DNA of 64,000 bases, from the NCBI RefSeq assembly GCF_000380965.1, contig NZ_KB905570.1, forward strand, positions 1 to 64,000, written 5' to 3'. The position numbers were made by a program, and so were the translations under genes. The notes below the pieces were generated by a model. That model ran no database searches and was not told the origin of the DNA. It was given only the letters and a program-made list of their open reading frames with translations. Position 1 is the stretch's first letter, and every line of letters starts with the position of its first letter. The stretch is from Paenibacillus ginsengihumi DSM 21568. Its GTDB lineage: Bacteria; Bacillota; Bacilli; Paenibacillales; NBRC-103111. Below, piece by piece: positions 51,179 to 59,673 of this stretch.

Positions 51179-51952
51179 ATGCACATGAATGGACCTATGA
51201 AAATGTCTCAAAGCGACAGACTGGAATTATGCCGCGAAATCGCCGATCGGCTGCGCGAGGTTTACGAAGATCGCCTCTTGGCGATTGGCGTCTACGGTTC
51301 GGTGTCCCGAGGGACGGACGGCCCTTACTCGGATATTGAGATGTTTTGTGTGCTGCGCGATACGAATGAACCGGTGGATTATTGCTATGAATGGTCGGCT
51401 GGGCCCTGGAAAGCGGAGGTGGACGTATGCAGCGCGAGCGTGCTGCTCCAAAGCGCCGCTGAGGTGGAAGGAAGCTGGCCGCTGACGCACGGACCGTACT
51501 TTGCCCCGCTGAGCTTGTACGACCCGGAAGGCTTCTTTCCGCGCTTAAGGCAGGCGGCCGAATCGCCGACGAAGGAAGATTTCCGGGCGGCCGTCAACGA
51601 AGTTCTTGTCGGCGAAATGTACGAGTATGTCGGCAAGCTGCGCAATGCGAAGCGGAACGGTTCGCTCACCTACTTGCCTTACTTGGCCGTTCAGTTTGCC
51701 CATTACGGCGCCATGCTGGTCGGACTGCACAACCGGCACCTGTACACCACCGGCGCGCAGGTGCTTCCCGAGGCATTGGCGCTGCCGGATCGTCCGCGCG
51801 GCTTCGACTCTGTCGCTCGGCTGGTGATGTCGGGCGATCTGGCGGACCCGCCCGCCGTCGCTGCCGCCTGCGAGGCATTTTGGAGCGGCCTGGAGGATTG
51901 GGCCGCCGAGCATGGCTACACCATTCATGCGCAGCAGCGCATGCCGTTTTGA
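51179..51952 (+). CDS. Aminoglycoside O-nucleotidyltransferase, ANT(4')-type
   Basis: A 257-residue enzyme clearly related to the kanamycin nucleotidyltransferase ANT(4')-I of Gram-positive plasmids: IGVYGSVSRGTDGPYSDIEM, then SDRLELCREIADRLREVYED near the start, then WPLTHGPYF and the late GSLTYLPYLAVQFAHYGAML. The SDIEM acidic pair and the later YEYVGK-type region match the catalytic core. It transfers AMP to the 4'-hydroxyl of kanamycin-like drugs. ATG at 51179 is chosen for AAAGGGAGA upstream. Overall likeness is clear but distant, so the gene is a chromosomal relative and activity on drugs is inferred. Confidence 0.8.
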   Translation: MHMNGPMKMSQSDRLELCREIADRLREVYEDRLLAIGVYGSVSRGTDGPYSDIEMFCVLRDTNEPVDYCYEWSAGPWKAEVDVCSASVLLQSAAEVEGSWPLTHGPYFAPLSLYDPEGFFPRLRQAAESPTKEDFRAAVNEVLVGEMYEYVGKLRNAKRNGSLTYLPYLAVQFAHYGAMLVGLHNRHLYTTGAQVLPEALALPDRPRGFDSVARLVMSGDLADPPAVAAACEAFWSGLEDWAAEHGYTIHAQQRMPF

Positions 51953-51964
51953 CGATGCCCGGTA

Positions 51965-52050
51965 TTGACAATTTGGCAGCGATCCGCCGACGAATTTCAG
52001 CGGGCTGCAGGCGACAGCCGATGATGGAAGATCGCCCTCGCCAGGCGTCT
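51965..52050. repeat. Dispersed hairpin repeat, copy D
   Basis: TTGACAATTTGGCAGCGATC begins the 5' arm, and GACGAATTTCAGCGGGCTGC, then AGCCGATGATGGAAGATCGC, then CCTCGCCAGGCGTCT continue as in copies A and C. It lies 13 bases after the resistance gene and before its terminator. Confidence 0.65.
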
Positions 52051-52080
52051 ATGCAGCATAGCGCGCTTAAGATGGACAAC

Positions 52081-52113
52081 AGCCCCTTCTGACGAGGGGG
52101 CTTTACTTTTTCT
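52081..52113 (+). terminator. Rho-independent terminator after the resistance gene
   Basis: AGCCCC (52081-52086) pairs with GGGGCT (52097-52102), with extra Gs, then TTTACTTTTTC. It ends the transcript that includes the leader and copy D. Confidence 0.7.
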
Positions 52114-52215
52114 TAGGGAGGGATTTCGATTCATTACTCCTGAAATCGTGATGAAGCATCGATTTCTCATTCATCCCTGTCCTTCGTGGACCATGGCCAT
52201 CATCTGATTCCGGGA

Positions 52216-52851
52216 TTAAGTGCCGGCCATTATGATCTTTTCGAAAACTTCAACGAAACCGGAGGCCGGATACGCGCCTGATATGATCGTTTCGTTATTG
52301 ATCACGAAGAACGGGGCGCCTGTGATCCCCATGCGAACCGCTTCATCATAGTCATGCTCGATGTCGATCAAACCGTCCCCGGCCGCAAGCCTTTGGGCTA
52401 TATTGCCGCCATCCAACCCCAGTCGCTCCGCCAGCTGCAAAAGCACCTGCAGATGCCCGATATCGTGTCCTTCTTCAAAATATGCGGTCATCACTGCATC
52501 AACCCACTCTGCCCTCCGGCACGGAGACAACAACGCACCTACGCGATGGGCCAGCAACGTGTTCGGCATGACGGTCACAAGGTCGTATCGAAACTTAAGT
52601 CCAATAGATTCGCCTATTTCCGTAACCCGCTGAAGCAAGGAGCGCACCCGCTCGGGACTGCCCATCCTTTTCATATGATGCATGAACGGCACCCCTTCGG
52701 GCGGAACAGACGGATCTAGCTGAAAAGCCCTGAAATTCACCGCGATGTCCACGCCAAGTCGGTTCTTGATTTCGTCCAATGCATCGGATAAGTTTTTTTT
52801 CCCGATCCGGCACCAAGGACACACCATATCGGAAAATACATCCACCTGCAA
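52216..52851 (-). CDS. FrnE/DsbA-family thiol oxidoreductase
   Basis: About 211 residues, starting near the active site: QVDVFSDMVCPWC gives the CPWC pair with cis-proline region ITGAPFF later. It is the FrnE group of DsbA-like proteins, cytoplasmic in Bacillota, linked to disulfide and oxidative stress. TTG at 52851 is chosen because AGGTGA lies five bases upstream and it gives a normal FrnE start; a GTG three codons earlier (52860) lacks a ribosome site. Divergent from a redox-type HxlR regulator, with a palindromic site between. Confidence 0.8.
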   Translation of the reverse strand: MQVDVFSDMVCPWCRIGKKNLSDALDEIKNRLGVDIAVNFRAFQLDPSVPPEGVPFMHHMKRMGSPERVRSLLQRVTEIGESIGLKFRYDLVTVMPNTLLAHRVGALLSPCRRAEWVDAVMTAYFEEGHDIGHLQVLLQLAERLGLDGGNIAQRLAAGDGLIDIEHDYDEAVRMGITGAPFFVINNETIISGAYPASGFVEVFEKIIMAGT

Positions 52852-52990
52852 ATGTATCACCTGCCCGCAATTATCGATTTTCTCCGGCAGCCTTCATCGC
52901 ATACATAGGAGCCTTCCGAATCATTGGAGCAGTTGCGTCGGCTCCGGAATAATCGTAGTATAGTTTAAAATTTTCAGCTTCAGAAGTACC

Positions 52991-53021
52991 TACTTTTATG
53001 TTATATACATACTAAAAAGTA
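52991..53021. promoter_or_regulatory. Nested palindrome between the DsbA-like gene and the HxlR gene
   Basis: TACTTTT (52991-52997) is matched by AAAAGTA (53015-53021), with ATGTTATATACAT inside. HxlR regulators bind such AT-rich inverted repeats, and the site could serve both divergent promoters. Confidence 0.55.
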
Positions 53022-53050
53022 AATATTGAGCGAATAAGGGGTTTTTGAAG

Positions 53051-53377
53051 ATGGACACCTGTTACCGTAAGCTTGAAACAACATTGAAGATCATCGGCGG
53101 CAAATGGAAATGTCTGATCTTATATCATTTATCCGAAGGTCCCAGGCGTACGAGCGAGCTGCAAAAGCTGATGACCGACTGTACGCAAAAAATGTTGATA
53201 CAGACGTTGCGAGAATTGGAAAACAGCGGCCTGGTTCTAAGAAAAATCTACAAGCAAGTACCTCCAAAAGTGGAGTACTCTTTAACTGCGCTCGGAGAAT
53301 CGCTGCAGCCCATTCTGATGACGCTTGTTGAGTGGGGAGAGATGTATTTGGAGGAGCAGCGCGCTCAACCGCAATAA
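53051..53377 (+). CDS. HxlR/DUF24-family redox-type regulator
   Basis: A 108-residue winged helix protein: GGKWKCLILYHLSEGPRRTS, then LQKLMTDCTQKMLIQTLREL, then a beta-wing KQVPPKVEYSLTALGE. The N-terminal MDTCYRKLE holds cysteine C4, the position used as the thiol sensor in YodB, CatR and HypR of Bacillus. ATG at 53051 with AAGGGG upstream. It is divergent from the DsbA-like gene with a palindrome between, so it probably controls that gene and itself in response to disulfide or quinone stress. Second cysteines present (C21, C45) could form the disulfide. Confidence 0.82.
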   Translation: MDTCYRKLETTLKIIGGKWKCLILYHLSEGPRRTSELQKLMTDCTQKMLIQTLRELENSGLVLRKIYKQVPPKVEYSLTALGESLQPILMTLVEWGEMYLEEQRAQPQ

Positions 53378-53490
53378 CAAAAACGAGGCGGTAGCTTTCC
53401 CCGCCCCGAAACGTTATAAATGCGATCATGTCAAGAAAAGTTTCTCCCAAAGCCAATCCGTCAGGCTGTCGTCCGCCCCATCACGCTCCA

Positions 53491-54972
53491 TCACCCGACC
53501 CGCCGAATCCGCAAGGCTTGATACGGCTTGCCGGGTAAGTCGACGCGGGAGCCGTTCGTAAACAACCCGTCCAGGCGGGTGATGGTCATCTCCCAGGCAT
53601 CGATCAGCTCGATCTCGAATGAGATGCCTTCCGGCAGCTCAAGCACCCGGAACGCCGGCCTGCTGGCTCCGAAGTAAAGCAAATAATATTCGCCGTCCAC
53701 CCCGCCGGCGGCAGCATCCCACTTGAAATGGATCGCCGGCGTGTCCAGCGCCGGTCCCGCTTCCACGATCTCCCGCAGAAACCGGATGCGCGCGGCGCTT
53801 TCGCCGTGCAGCCGGCCTCCGTGCGACCACCAAATAATGTCGTCCGGATGCACGAAGGTTTCCCCATGCGTAACGTATCCGCCTCGCAGCATTCCTTCCC
53901 AGAAGCAGTCCATCATTTTCTCGGCGGTAATATTGCCCCATCCGTGGTTGAGATTGCCTTCATAGCGGCATTCATCCACCACAATCGGCTTCTTGTACTG
54001 CTCCCGCCACTCGGTGACGAAGTACAGGTCGTGATGCTGAATGCTGGCATGGGTCACCCACGGCTTGCCGTGATCGTACCAATGCAGATTGCTGCGGTAA
54101 TGGATTTCCGGGTTGTGCCAGTTATGAATCGAGCGCAAATGCTGATACGGATCGCTCGTCTGAATAATCTGGAAGAACCGGTCCCAATCCGCCATCGACT
54201 TCGATCCCATTAAATCGTACTCGTTGGCAAGCGACCACCAGATGTTCCGATAGGCGGCCAGGCGCGCCACAGCGTAACGCAAATACAGATCGTCGGCGTC
54301 CGGTTCCATGGAGGCGAACCCCCACCGGTCATACGGATGGAACAGAATAAGATCCGCTTCGATGCCGAGCGCCTGCAAATCCCGGATGCGGCGTTCCAGA
54401 TGCCGCCAATAGGCCGGATCGAATCGGCTGAAATCGAAGCCCTCGCTCAGCGACCCGGCATACGGGTAGCGCTCCGGCTCCCGATGGTTGTAATCGTAAT
54501 GCTTCGGAAACACGCACATCCGGATTTTGTTGAACGGGGCTTGCTGCAGGCTGGCCAGCGTCTGCTCCTCCAGCGCCTCGCCCTGATGATTCCACACGTA
54601 GCACGTCGTGCCGACCGGCACGAACGGAGTCCCGTCTGCGTAAGCAAAATGATATGTCCGGCTAACCTTGACCGGGCCATGATTGCCCGGACCAGGCTCC
54701 ACACATTGGAACTCGCCGGTCAATCCGTTTAATTCGCCCGCGTTGCTAACCGTCTCGAACGACCACCGGCCAGGCAAATCCGGCATAAACCGGACGCAAT
54801 ACTCGCCGTTGCCGTCGTAGAATCCGTCCACTTCGATCACGCGGTGCTTGAACTGGAACCGCGCCGCGAACCGAACCTCCGTGAACGGGTTGCCTGCGGC
54901 CGGGCCGGCCGCGCGAAATTCAAAACAGCCCCATTGCTCGACCTCAGCCGGAAAGGCATCGAATGCGCTCAT
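53491..54972 (-). CDS. Glycoside hydrolase, DUF5060/DUF4038/DUF5605 architecture
   Basis: A 493-residue enzyme without signal peptide. N-terminal domain (residues about 10-90, [20 protein letters not shown], then [16 protein letters not shown]) is the DUF5060 fold. The barrel from about 100 has [12 protein letters not shown], then [10 protein letters not shown], then [10 protein letters not shown] with E251 and [12 protein letters not shown] with E334, two likely catalytic acids. A beta domain follows (DUF5605-like, about 410-490). Relatives of this barrel include GH140 apiosidases, which cut apiose-linked pectin. The ABC importer, sensor pair and kinase genes upstream belong to the same unit, so intracellular cutting of an imported glycan is likely. 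Confidence 0.8.
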   Translation of the reverse strand: MSAFDAFPAEVEQWGCFEFRAAGPAAGNPFTEVRFAARFQFKHRVIEVDGFYDGNGEYCVRFMPDLPGRWSFETVSNAGELNGLTGEFQCVEPGPGNHGPVKVSRTYHFAYADGTPFVPVGTTCYVWNHQGEALEEQTLASLQQAPFNKIRMCVFPKHYDYNHREPERYPYAGSLSEGFDFSRFDPAYWRHLERRIRDLQALGIEADLILFHPYDRWGFASMEPDADDLYLRYAVARLAAYRNIWWSLANEYDLMGSKSMADWDRFFQIIQTSDPYQHLRSIHNWHNPEIHYRSNLHWYDHGKPWVTHASIQHHDLYFVTEWREQYKKPIVVDECRYEGNLNHGWGNITAEKMMDCFWEGMLRGGYVTHGETFVHPDDIIWWSHGGRLHGESAARIRFLREIVEAGPALDTPAIHFKWDAAAGGVDGEYYLLYFGASRPAFRVLELPEGISFEIELIDAWEMTITRLDGLFTNGSRVDLPGKPYQALRIRRVG

Positions 54973-55066
54973 ACGCTAATTTCCTCCTCGTCTTCGTGAT
55001 TTTTTACCGCCTCTATGCTTCCCTTCTCGGTGTTGACGTCACCACGATCGCCGCCCCTGATCGCCG

Positions 55067-55903
55067 TCACCCTTTTACCGCGCCGGCGAGGCCGGATACG
55101 AAGTATCTTTGGAATGCCAAATACACAGCCAGCACCGGAACGATCGAAATCAGCACGCCCGCGCTCATCAAGGTGTAGTTGGCCGTATGCTCGCCTTTGA
55201 ATGAGAGGAGCCCGGTGGTGATCGTTTTCATCTCATCCTTGGTAATAAAAATTTGCGCGAGCAAAAACTCGTTCCACGTCGCCATGAAATCGAAGATGAC
55301 CAGCGTGGCGATCGCCGGCATGGACAGCGGCAGGATGACCTTGACAAATTTCTGAAAGTCGCCGCAGCCGTCGATATACGCCGCTTCGTCGAGCTCCATC
55401 GGAATGGCGCGGAAGAAGCCGCGCAGCACGAAGATGCCGAAAGGAATGCCGAAGCCGAGATACACGAGCATTATGCCAGGGTACGTGCTGACAAGTCCCG
55501 TCTTGTTCAGGAATACGTTCAGCGGCACCAGCGTCGCCTGCATCGGGATCATCATCCCGACGAGGAAAAAGGCGAACATCGCGTTGCTCCAGCGAAATTT
55601 CATGCGCGTCAGGGCATAGGCCGCAAAAGCTTCGATCAATATGCCGAGCGGCACCTTGACGAGGCAGATGATCAGGGTGTTCTTGATATACATGCTGAGC
55701 CTGCCCTGATTCCAGGCCTTCGCAAAGTTCCCCCACTGCGGCTCGGACGGCAGCGCGTAGAACGGCCTGCTTGCCAGCTCGGCATTGGACTTCAGCGCCG
55801 TGAATACGATGAACACAATCGGCACGAGAAACAGCAGGGCCAGCACAATCAATACGGCGTACCGAATCGAGACGAGCACCGGACTCGCATGTTGTTCTCC
55901 CAC
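55067..55903 (-). CDS. Carbohydrate ABC permease, MalG-like
   Basis: A 278-residue permease with six helices and the EAA loop (MELDEAAYIDGCGDFQKFVK, then VILPLSMPAIATLV). Starts at GTG 55903 with GGAGGCGGG upstream. It ends VSGLAGAVKG, typical of the family. It pairs with the MalF-like gene 15 bases upstream and the binding protein at 56910. The importer lacks its own ATPase gene here. Confidence 0.92.
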   Translation of the reverse strand: MGEQHASPVLVSIRYAVLIVLALLFLVPIVFIVFTALKSNAELASRPFYALPSEPQWGNFAKAWNQGRLSMYIKNTLIICLVKVPLGILIEAFAAYALTRMKFRWSNAMFAFFLVGMMIPMQATLVPLNVFLNKTGLVSTYPGIMLVYLGFGIPFGIFVLRGFFRAIPMELDEAAYIDGCGDFQKFVKVILPLSMPAIATLVIFDFMATWNEFLLAQIFITKDEMKTITTGLLSFKGEHTANYTLMSAGVLISIVPVLAVYLAFQRYFVSGLAGAVKG

Positions 55904-55918
55904 ATCAACCCGCCTCCC

Positions 55919-56794
55919 TCACACATGCGATCTTCTCGTTGTGAAGATGACATACGGAATAATAATGACCATCGAGACGAGCACCAGAATCATCGAGATG
56001 GCCGACCCTGAGCCGATATTGGCAAACTTGAACGTCTGGTAGTACATCCACGACGAGAGCACCTGCGTGCTTTCCGCCGGGCCGCCCGCCGTCATGGCGT
56101 AAATGATGTCGTATACTTTCATGGCCGCGATAAACGTCGTCGCAAACACGATAATGAACGTCTCCCGCAGCAGCGGCAGCGTAATATGCCAGAAGGTCTG
56201 GTATCGCTTGGCCCCGTCGATGATGGCCGCCTCGTACGGATCGGCCGGTATCGTCTGCAGCCCGGCGAGGAACAGCACCATCGGCTGGCCGATGCCGTGC
56301 CACAACGCGGCGATGAAGACGGCCCCGAGCGCGGTGCGGGGATCGGCCAGCCACGCCTGCGCCCAGCTTTCCAGACCGACCGACTCCAGCACCTTGTTGA
56401 CGAAGCCTTGCGTCGGATTGTACATCCACGCCCACATCGTGGCGACAATGACGCCTGACAGCACATACGGAAAATAGAAGACGCCGCGGAACACGATTCG
56501 GCCCTTCAGCTTCGCATTCAGCAAAAGCGCAAGCAACAGCCCGAAGCCGATCACAAAGAGGAGCGAGCCGGCCACCCACAGCAAATTATTTTTTAGCGCG
56601 GTGCCGAAGACGGTATCGTGAAGGAACAAATTCGTGTAATTGTGTAATCCGACGAACGTTTTGTCCGGCGCAACCCCGTTCCACTTGAAAAAGCTGAGAT
56701 AGAGCGTATTCAGCGTAGGAACAAAGATAACGATGAGATAAATGACGAGCGCAGGGAGCAAATAAAGCCACGGTTTCCATGCGCGCATAAACAT
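55919..56794 (-). CDS. Carbohydrate ABC permease, MalF-like
   Basis: About 291 residues; start ATG 56794 (MFMRAWKPWLYLLPALVIYL) with GGGAGG eleven bases upstream. The frame reaches further upstream but with no membrane segment. Six helices, EAA loop (YEAAIIDGAKRYQTFWHITL). It forms the channel with the MalG-like protein. Gene order binding protein, MalF, MalG is standard. Confidence 0.92.
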   Translation of the reverse strand: MFMRAWKPWLYLLPALVIYLIVIFVPTLNTLYLSFFKWNGVAPDKTFVGLHNYTNLFLHDTVFGTALKNNLLWVAGSLLFVIGFGLLLALLLNAKLKGRIVFRGVFYFPYVLSGVIVATMWAWMYNPTQGFVNKVLESVGLESWAQAWLADPRTALGAVFIAALWHGIGQPMVLFLAGLQTIPADPYEAAIIDGAKRYQTFWHITLPLLRETFIIVFATTFIAAMKVYDIIYAMTAGGPAESTQVLSSWMYYQTFKFANIGSGSAISMILVLVSMVIIIPYVIFTTRRSHV

Positions 56795-56909
56795 GAGCGA
56801 TGCGGCCTCCCTTCCGATGACGGCACGGATTCGACGGATAGCGGAGCGAATCCGCTCATCCGCTCCGCGAAATTTCCGCAAAATGGAATATATGATGGAT
56901 CGTCCGTGC

Positions 56910-58190
56910 TTATTGATGCTGTTGCTTGTACTCCTCTACCGCCTTCTGCATGGCCGCTGCGGCCTGCTCCGGCGTCCATTCGCCGAGCGTAACCCGGTCC
57001 TGCGACTCGAACAGCTTCTGTACGACAATCTGCGGCAAAGCCTGGTCGGTGATCAGGAAGCTGCCGCTTGCCGCGCTGTCCACCAGCGGCTTGATATGCG
57101 GCGTGCTGTCCGCGTACTTCACGCCGAGCGCGGCGGGCGAAGCGTACTGTTCGATATGCTGCGAGACAAAGTCCGATCCGGTCATAAACTCGGCAAACTG
57201 CAGGGCTGCTTCCTGCTTGGCCGCTTCAATGTCGCCGTTGATCTGGTACATCTCCGTAAACACGGAAGGTCTCGGCGGGTTATGCCCGTTCGGGAAGGCC
57301 GTTACGGCAAAGCTTTCCGGGGAGAAGCCGTTCTGCACGATGTTCCGGTCGAACCAGGTGCCTTCGATGGTAAAGCCCGCCTGCTCCTGATAGAAGGTGG
57401 CGGCTGCTTCGTTCGGATCGAGCGAAATATGCCCTTTGGCAAAATAGCCTTTGTCCGCATACTCCTTCAGCTTGGCGAACGTTCTCACGACAGCCGGGTC
57501 GTTCCACGAGGCCTCCATGCGGTTGAGCTTGTCATGCAATTCGGGACCGGCGTAGTGCTCGAGCAGTTGCTCCGTCAAACGCATGATGTGCCATCCCCCT
57601 TTGCCCGCCATCGAGAAAGGCGTGAGTCCGCCATCCTTCAGCGTCTGCAGCTGGCTTTCAAATTCGGCCAGGCTGGCGGCCGGAGCCAGGCCGAACTTGT
57701 CGGCCGCGCTCTTCGGATACCAGAGCCCCAGCACGTTCAGGCTGAGCGGCACGCCGGACACCTTCCCGTCATACGTCGCCATCTCGATCGCGGCCTGGTT
57801 GTATTTCTCCGACCATTTATGATCGGCCGCGGCCTGCGTCAAATCCATGGTCAGCCCGTTTTCCGGATAAAAGCCTCCCAACGAGCCTCCCCACGTGAAC
57901 CACATATCCGGCAGCGTGCGGGAGTTCGCTGCGATTTTAAGCGCTTCCTTCATCGGATCGACCGCATATTTGGTATATTCCACATGGATCTGCGGATTCG
58001 CCTGCTCGAACGCTTCGATCGCCGGCTCCACCCAATAATGGGAATCCAGTCCCCAGAGGGTGACCGTAACCTTCTCTGCTTTCGAGTTATTGGCGTTATC
58101 GCTGCCTTCCGTTTGACCGCCGCCTCCGCAGCCTGTGGCGATCACTCCGGCACATATGACCGCGAGCAGCGTCGATGCCCACTTTTTCAT
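56910..58190 (-). CDS. Sugar ABC transporter substrate-binding lipoprotein, family 1
   Basis: A 426-residue lipoprotein with a lipobox at C21 (VIATGCGGGG). Blocks: VTLWGLDSHYWVEPAIEAFE, then LPDMWFTWGGSLGGFYPENG, then YYDGKVSGVPLSLNVLGLWY-like middle and IEGTWFDRNIV. It should bind a mono- or disaccharide for the MalFG-type channel. It is first in the operon that also holds the DUF4038-type glycosidase. A hairpin lies 47 bases before it, at 58238, between it and the response-regulator gene. Confidence 0.9.
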   Translation of the reverse strand: MKKWASTLLAVICAGVIATGCGGGGQTEGSDNANNSKAEKVTVTLWGLDSHYWVEPAIEAFEQANPQIHVEYTKYAVDPMKEALKIAANSRTLPDMWFTWGGSLGGFYPENGLTMDLTQAAADHKWSEKYNQAAIEMATYDGKVSGVPLSLNVLGLWYPKSAADKFGLAPAASLAEFESQLQTLKDGGLTPFSMAGKGGWHIMRLTEQLLEHYAGPELHDKLNRMEASWNDPAVVRTFAKLKEYADKGYFAKGHISLDPNEAAATFYQEQAGFTIEGTWFDRNIVQNGFSPESFAVTAFPNGHNPPRPSVFTEMYQINGDIEAAKQEAALQFAEFMTGSDFVSQHIEQYASPAALGVKYADSTPHIKPLVDSAASGSFLITDQALPQIVVQKLFESQDRVTLGEWTPEQAAAAMQKAVEEYKQQHQ

Positions 58191-58237
58191 TTCCGATTCC
58201 CCCTTGCTGGTTGGTGTACATCTATTGTAAAAAACGC

Positions 58238-58273
58238 AAAAGCCGTTTGTTAGATCAGCAAACGGCTCTTTTG
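58238..58273 (-). terminator. Terminator between the response regulator and the binding-protein gene
   Basis: AGCCGTTTG (58241-58249) pairs perfectly with CAAACGGCT (58259-58267). On the minus strand it is followed by TTTGCGTTTTTT. It should stop transcripts from the YesN-type gene; since it lies directly before the binding-protein start, it may also act as an attenuator. The rest of 58274-58497 holds no gene I can support. Confidence 0.8.
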
Positions 58274-58497
58274 TATGTTTTCATGAATGAATCATCGGAC
58301 GATAGCGGCAGGCGCCCGATCCTTTCCTGATGTTTTTTTACTTTTCCAATGTTTTTTTGAACTTGAACGTTACGGAAAGTTTAATTTCGCTAAAGGCATA
58401 AAACGAAGTGCGACTTTCTGTACCAAGAAAAACAACCGCTAAGCCGCGGTCGCTCGTCCTTGAATGGACGTCGATAGATGTTTTTCTTTATTGCCCC

Positions 58498-59673
58498 CTA
58501 TTGATTCCGGTATTCCAGAGGCGTGACGCCCACCCGCTCCTTGAACAGCTTGCTGAAGTATTGCGGATTCGTATATCCCAGACGGTCCGAGATCTCGTAC
58601 ACCTTCAGATTCGTCTGCCTCAGCAGCCGCTGCGCGTATTCCAGCTTGTTGCGAATGACGTAGTCGCTGAAGTTTTCGCCCAGCTCCATGATGAACACGC
58701 GGCTCAAATAACCGGAGCTGACGCCCAGTTCCCCGGCCACCCTGCCGAGCGTGATCTCTTCCTCCAACAAATGGCGGTCGACGTACTCCTTGGCTTTGCG
58801 CACCAAATAATTATCGCTCTGCACATTGACAGGCAGCTGCAGCAGCGCGTCCAGATAAGCGTCGGGCACATCGCGCAGATCGCGGTACGGACCGCTGGCC
58901 GCAGAGACGAGAGCCATGTTCAACAGCGACAGGACATTTTGCCGCAGCGCGTCCAGCAGCGTGCCCATGTCTTGGCGCGAAGCGCTCTCATTGGCAAGCC
59001 AAATCACTTCCCTGCAATCGCGGGAAAACACGATTCCCCCCCATTCCTTGGTCACATATTCCTGAATCAGGTACCGCAGCGACTGAAACCGCAACCGGTC
59101 GTCGCCGCCCGCCGGGACGGCGTCCTCGCGCCTTCGGAACAGAACGATCCGGAAGCCGCCCGCAAGCCGGTCGAGGCCGAATTCGGCGGACTTCAGCTTG
59201 TCCGGGTAAGTATACTTATCGAGCAGCGACAGCAAATATTCGTTCCTCTCCTCATCCGTCAAGCTCGCCGGCTGCTCGGACGCCTGCCTGTGTTCGAGGC
59301 GGGAAATCACTTTTTGCAGCGCTTCCTGCAGTTCGTTCTCATCCATCGTCGGCTTGTGCAAGTAATCGGCGACCCCGATCCGCAGCGCTTCCTTGGCGTA
59401 AGCGAAGTCGTCGTAGCTGCTGAGAATGACGACCTGCAGACCGGGCTTTGCGCCGAGCAGCCGCTTCGCCAGCTCCAACCCGCTGAGGCCCGGCATGCGG
59501 ATATCGGTCAGGACGATATGGATCTCCTCCGCTTCGATCAACTGCAGGGCCTCCTCGGCATTGGACGCTTCGCCCTTCCAGCGAACCCCAAGCCGTTCCC
59601 AGTCGGCCATCCAGCGAAGCCCCATCCGCACGATAGGCTCGTCATCGACGACCAGCATGTTCCACATCATCAT
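58498..59673 (-). CDS. Response regulator with AraC DNA-binding domain, YesN-like
   Basis: A 391-residue regulator. The receiver (1-125) has acidic residues near 10-12, phospho-acceptor in VLTDIRMPG, then a central linker. The C-terminal AraC pair of helix-turn-helices spans about 290-390: VDRHLLEEEITLGRVAGELG, then NPQYFSKLFKERVGVTPLEY. It acts with the YesM-type kinase whose gene overlaps it by 32 bases. Together they should switch on the ABC importer and glycosidase operon behind the terminator. Confidence 0.92.
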   Translation of the reverse strand: MMMWNMLVVDDEPIVRMGLRWMADWERLGVRWKGEASNAEEALQLIEAEEIHIVLTDIRMPGLSGLELAKRLLGAKPGLQVVILSSYDDFAYAKEALRIGVADYLHKPTMDENELQEALQKVISRLEHRQASEQPASLTDEERNEYLLSLLDKYTYPDKLKSAEFGLDRLAGGFRIVLFRRREDAVPAGGDDRLRFQSLRYLIQEYVTKEWGGIVFSRDCREVIWLANESASRQDMGTLLDALRQNVLSLLNMALVSAASGPYRDLRDVPDAYLDALLQLPVNVQSDNYLVRKAKEYVDRHLLEEEITLGRVAGELGVSSGYLSRVFIMELGENFSDYVIRNKLEYAQRLLRQTNLKVYEISDRLGYTNPQYFSKLFKERVGVTPLEYRNQ

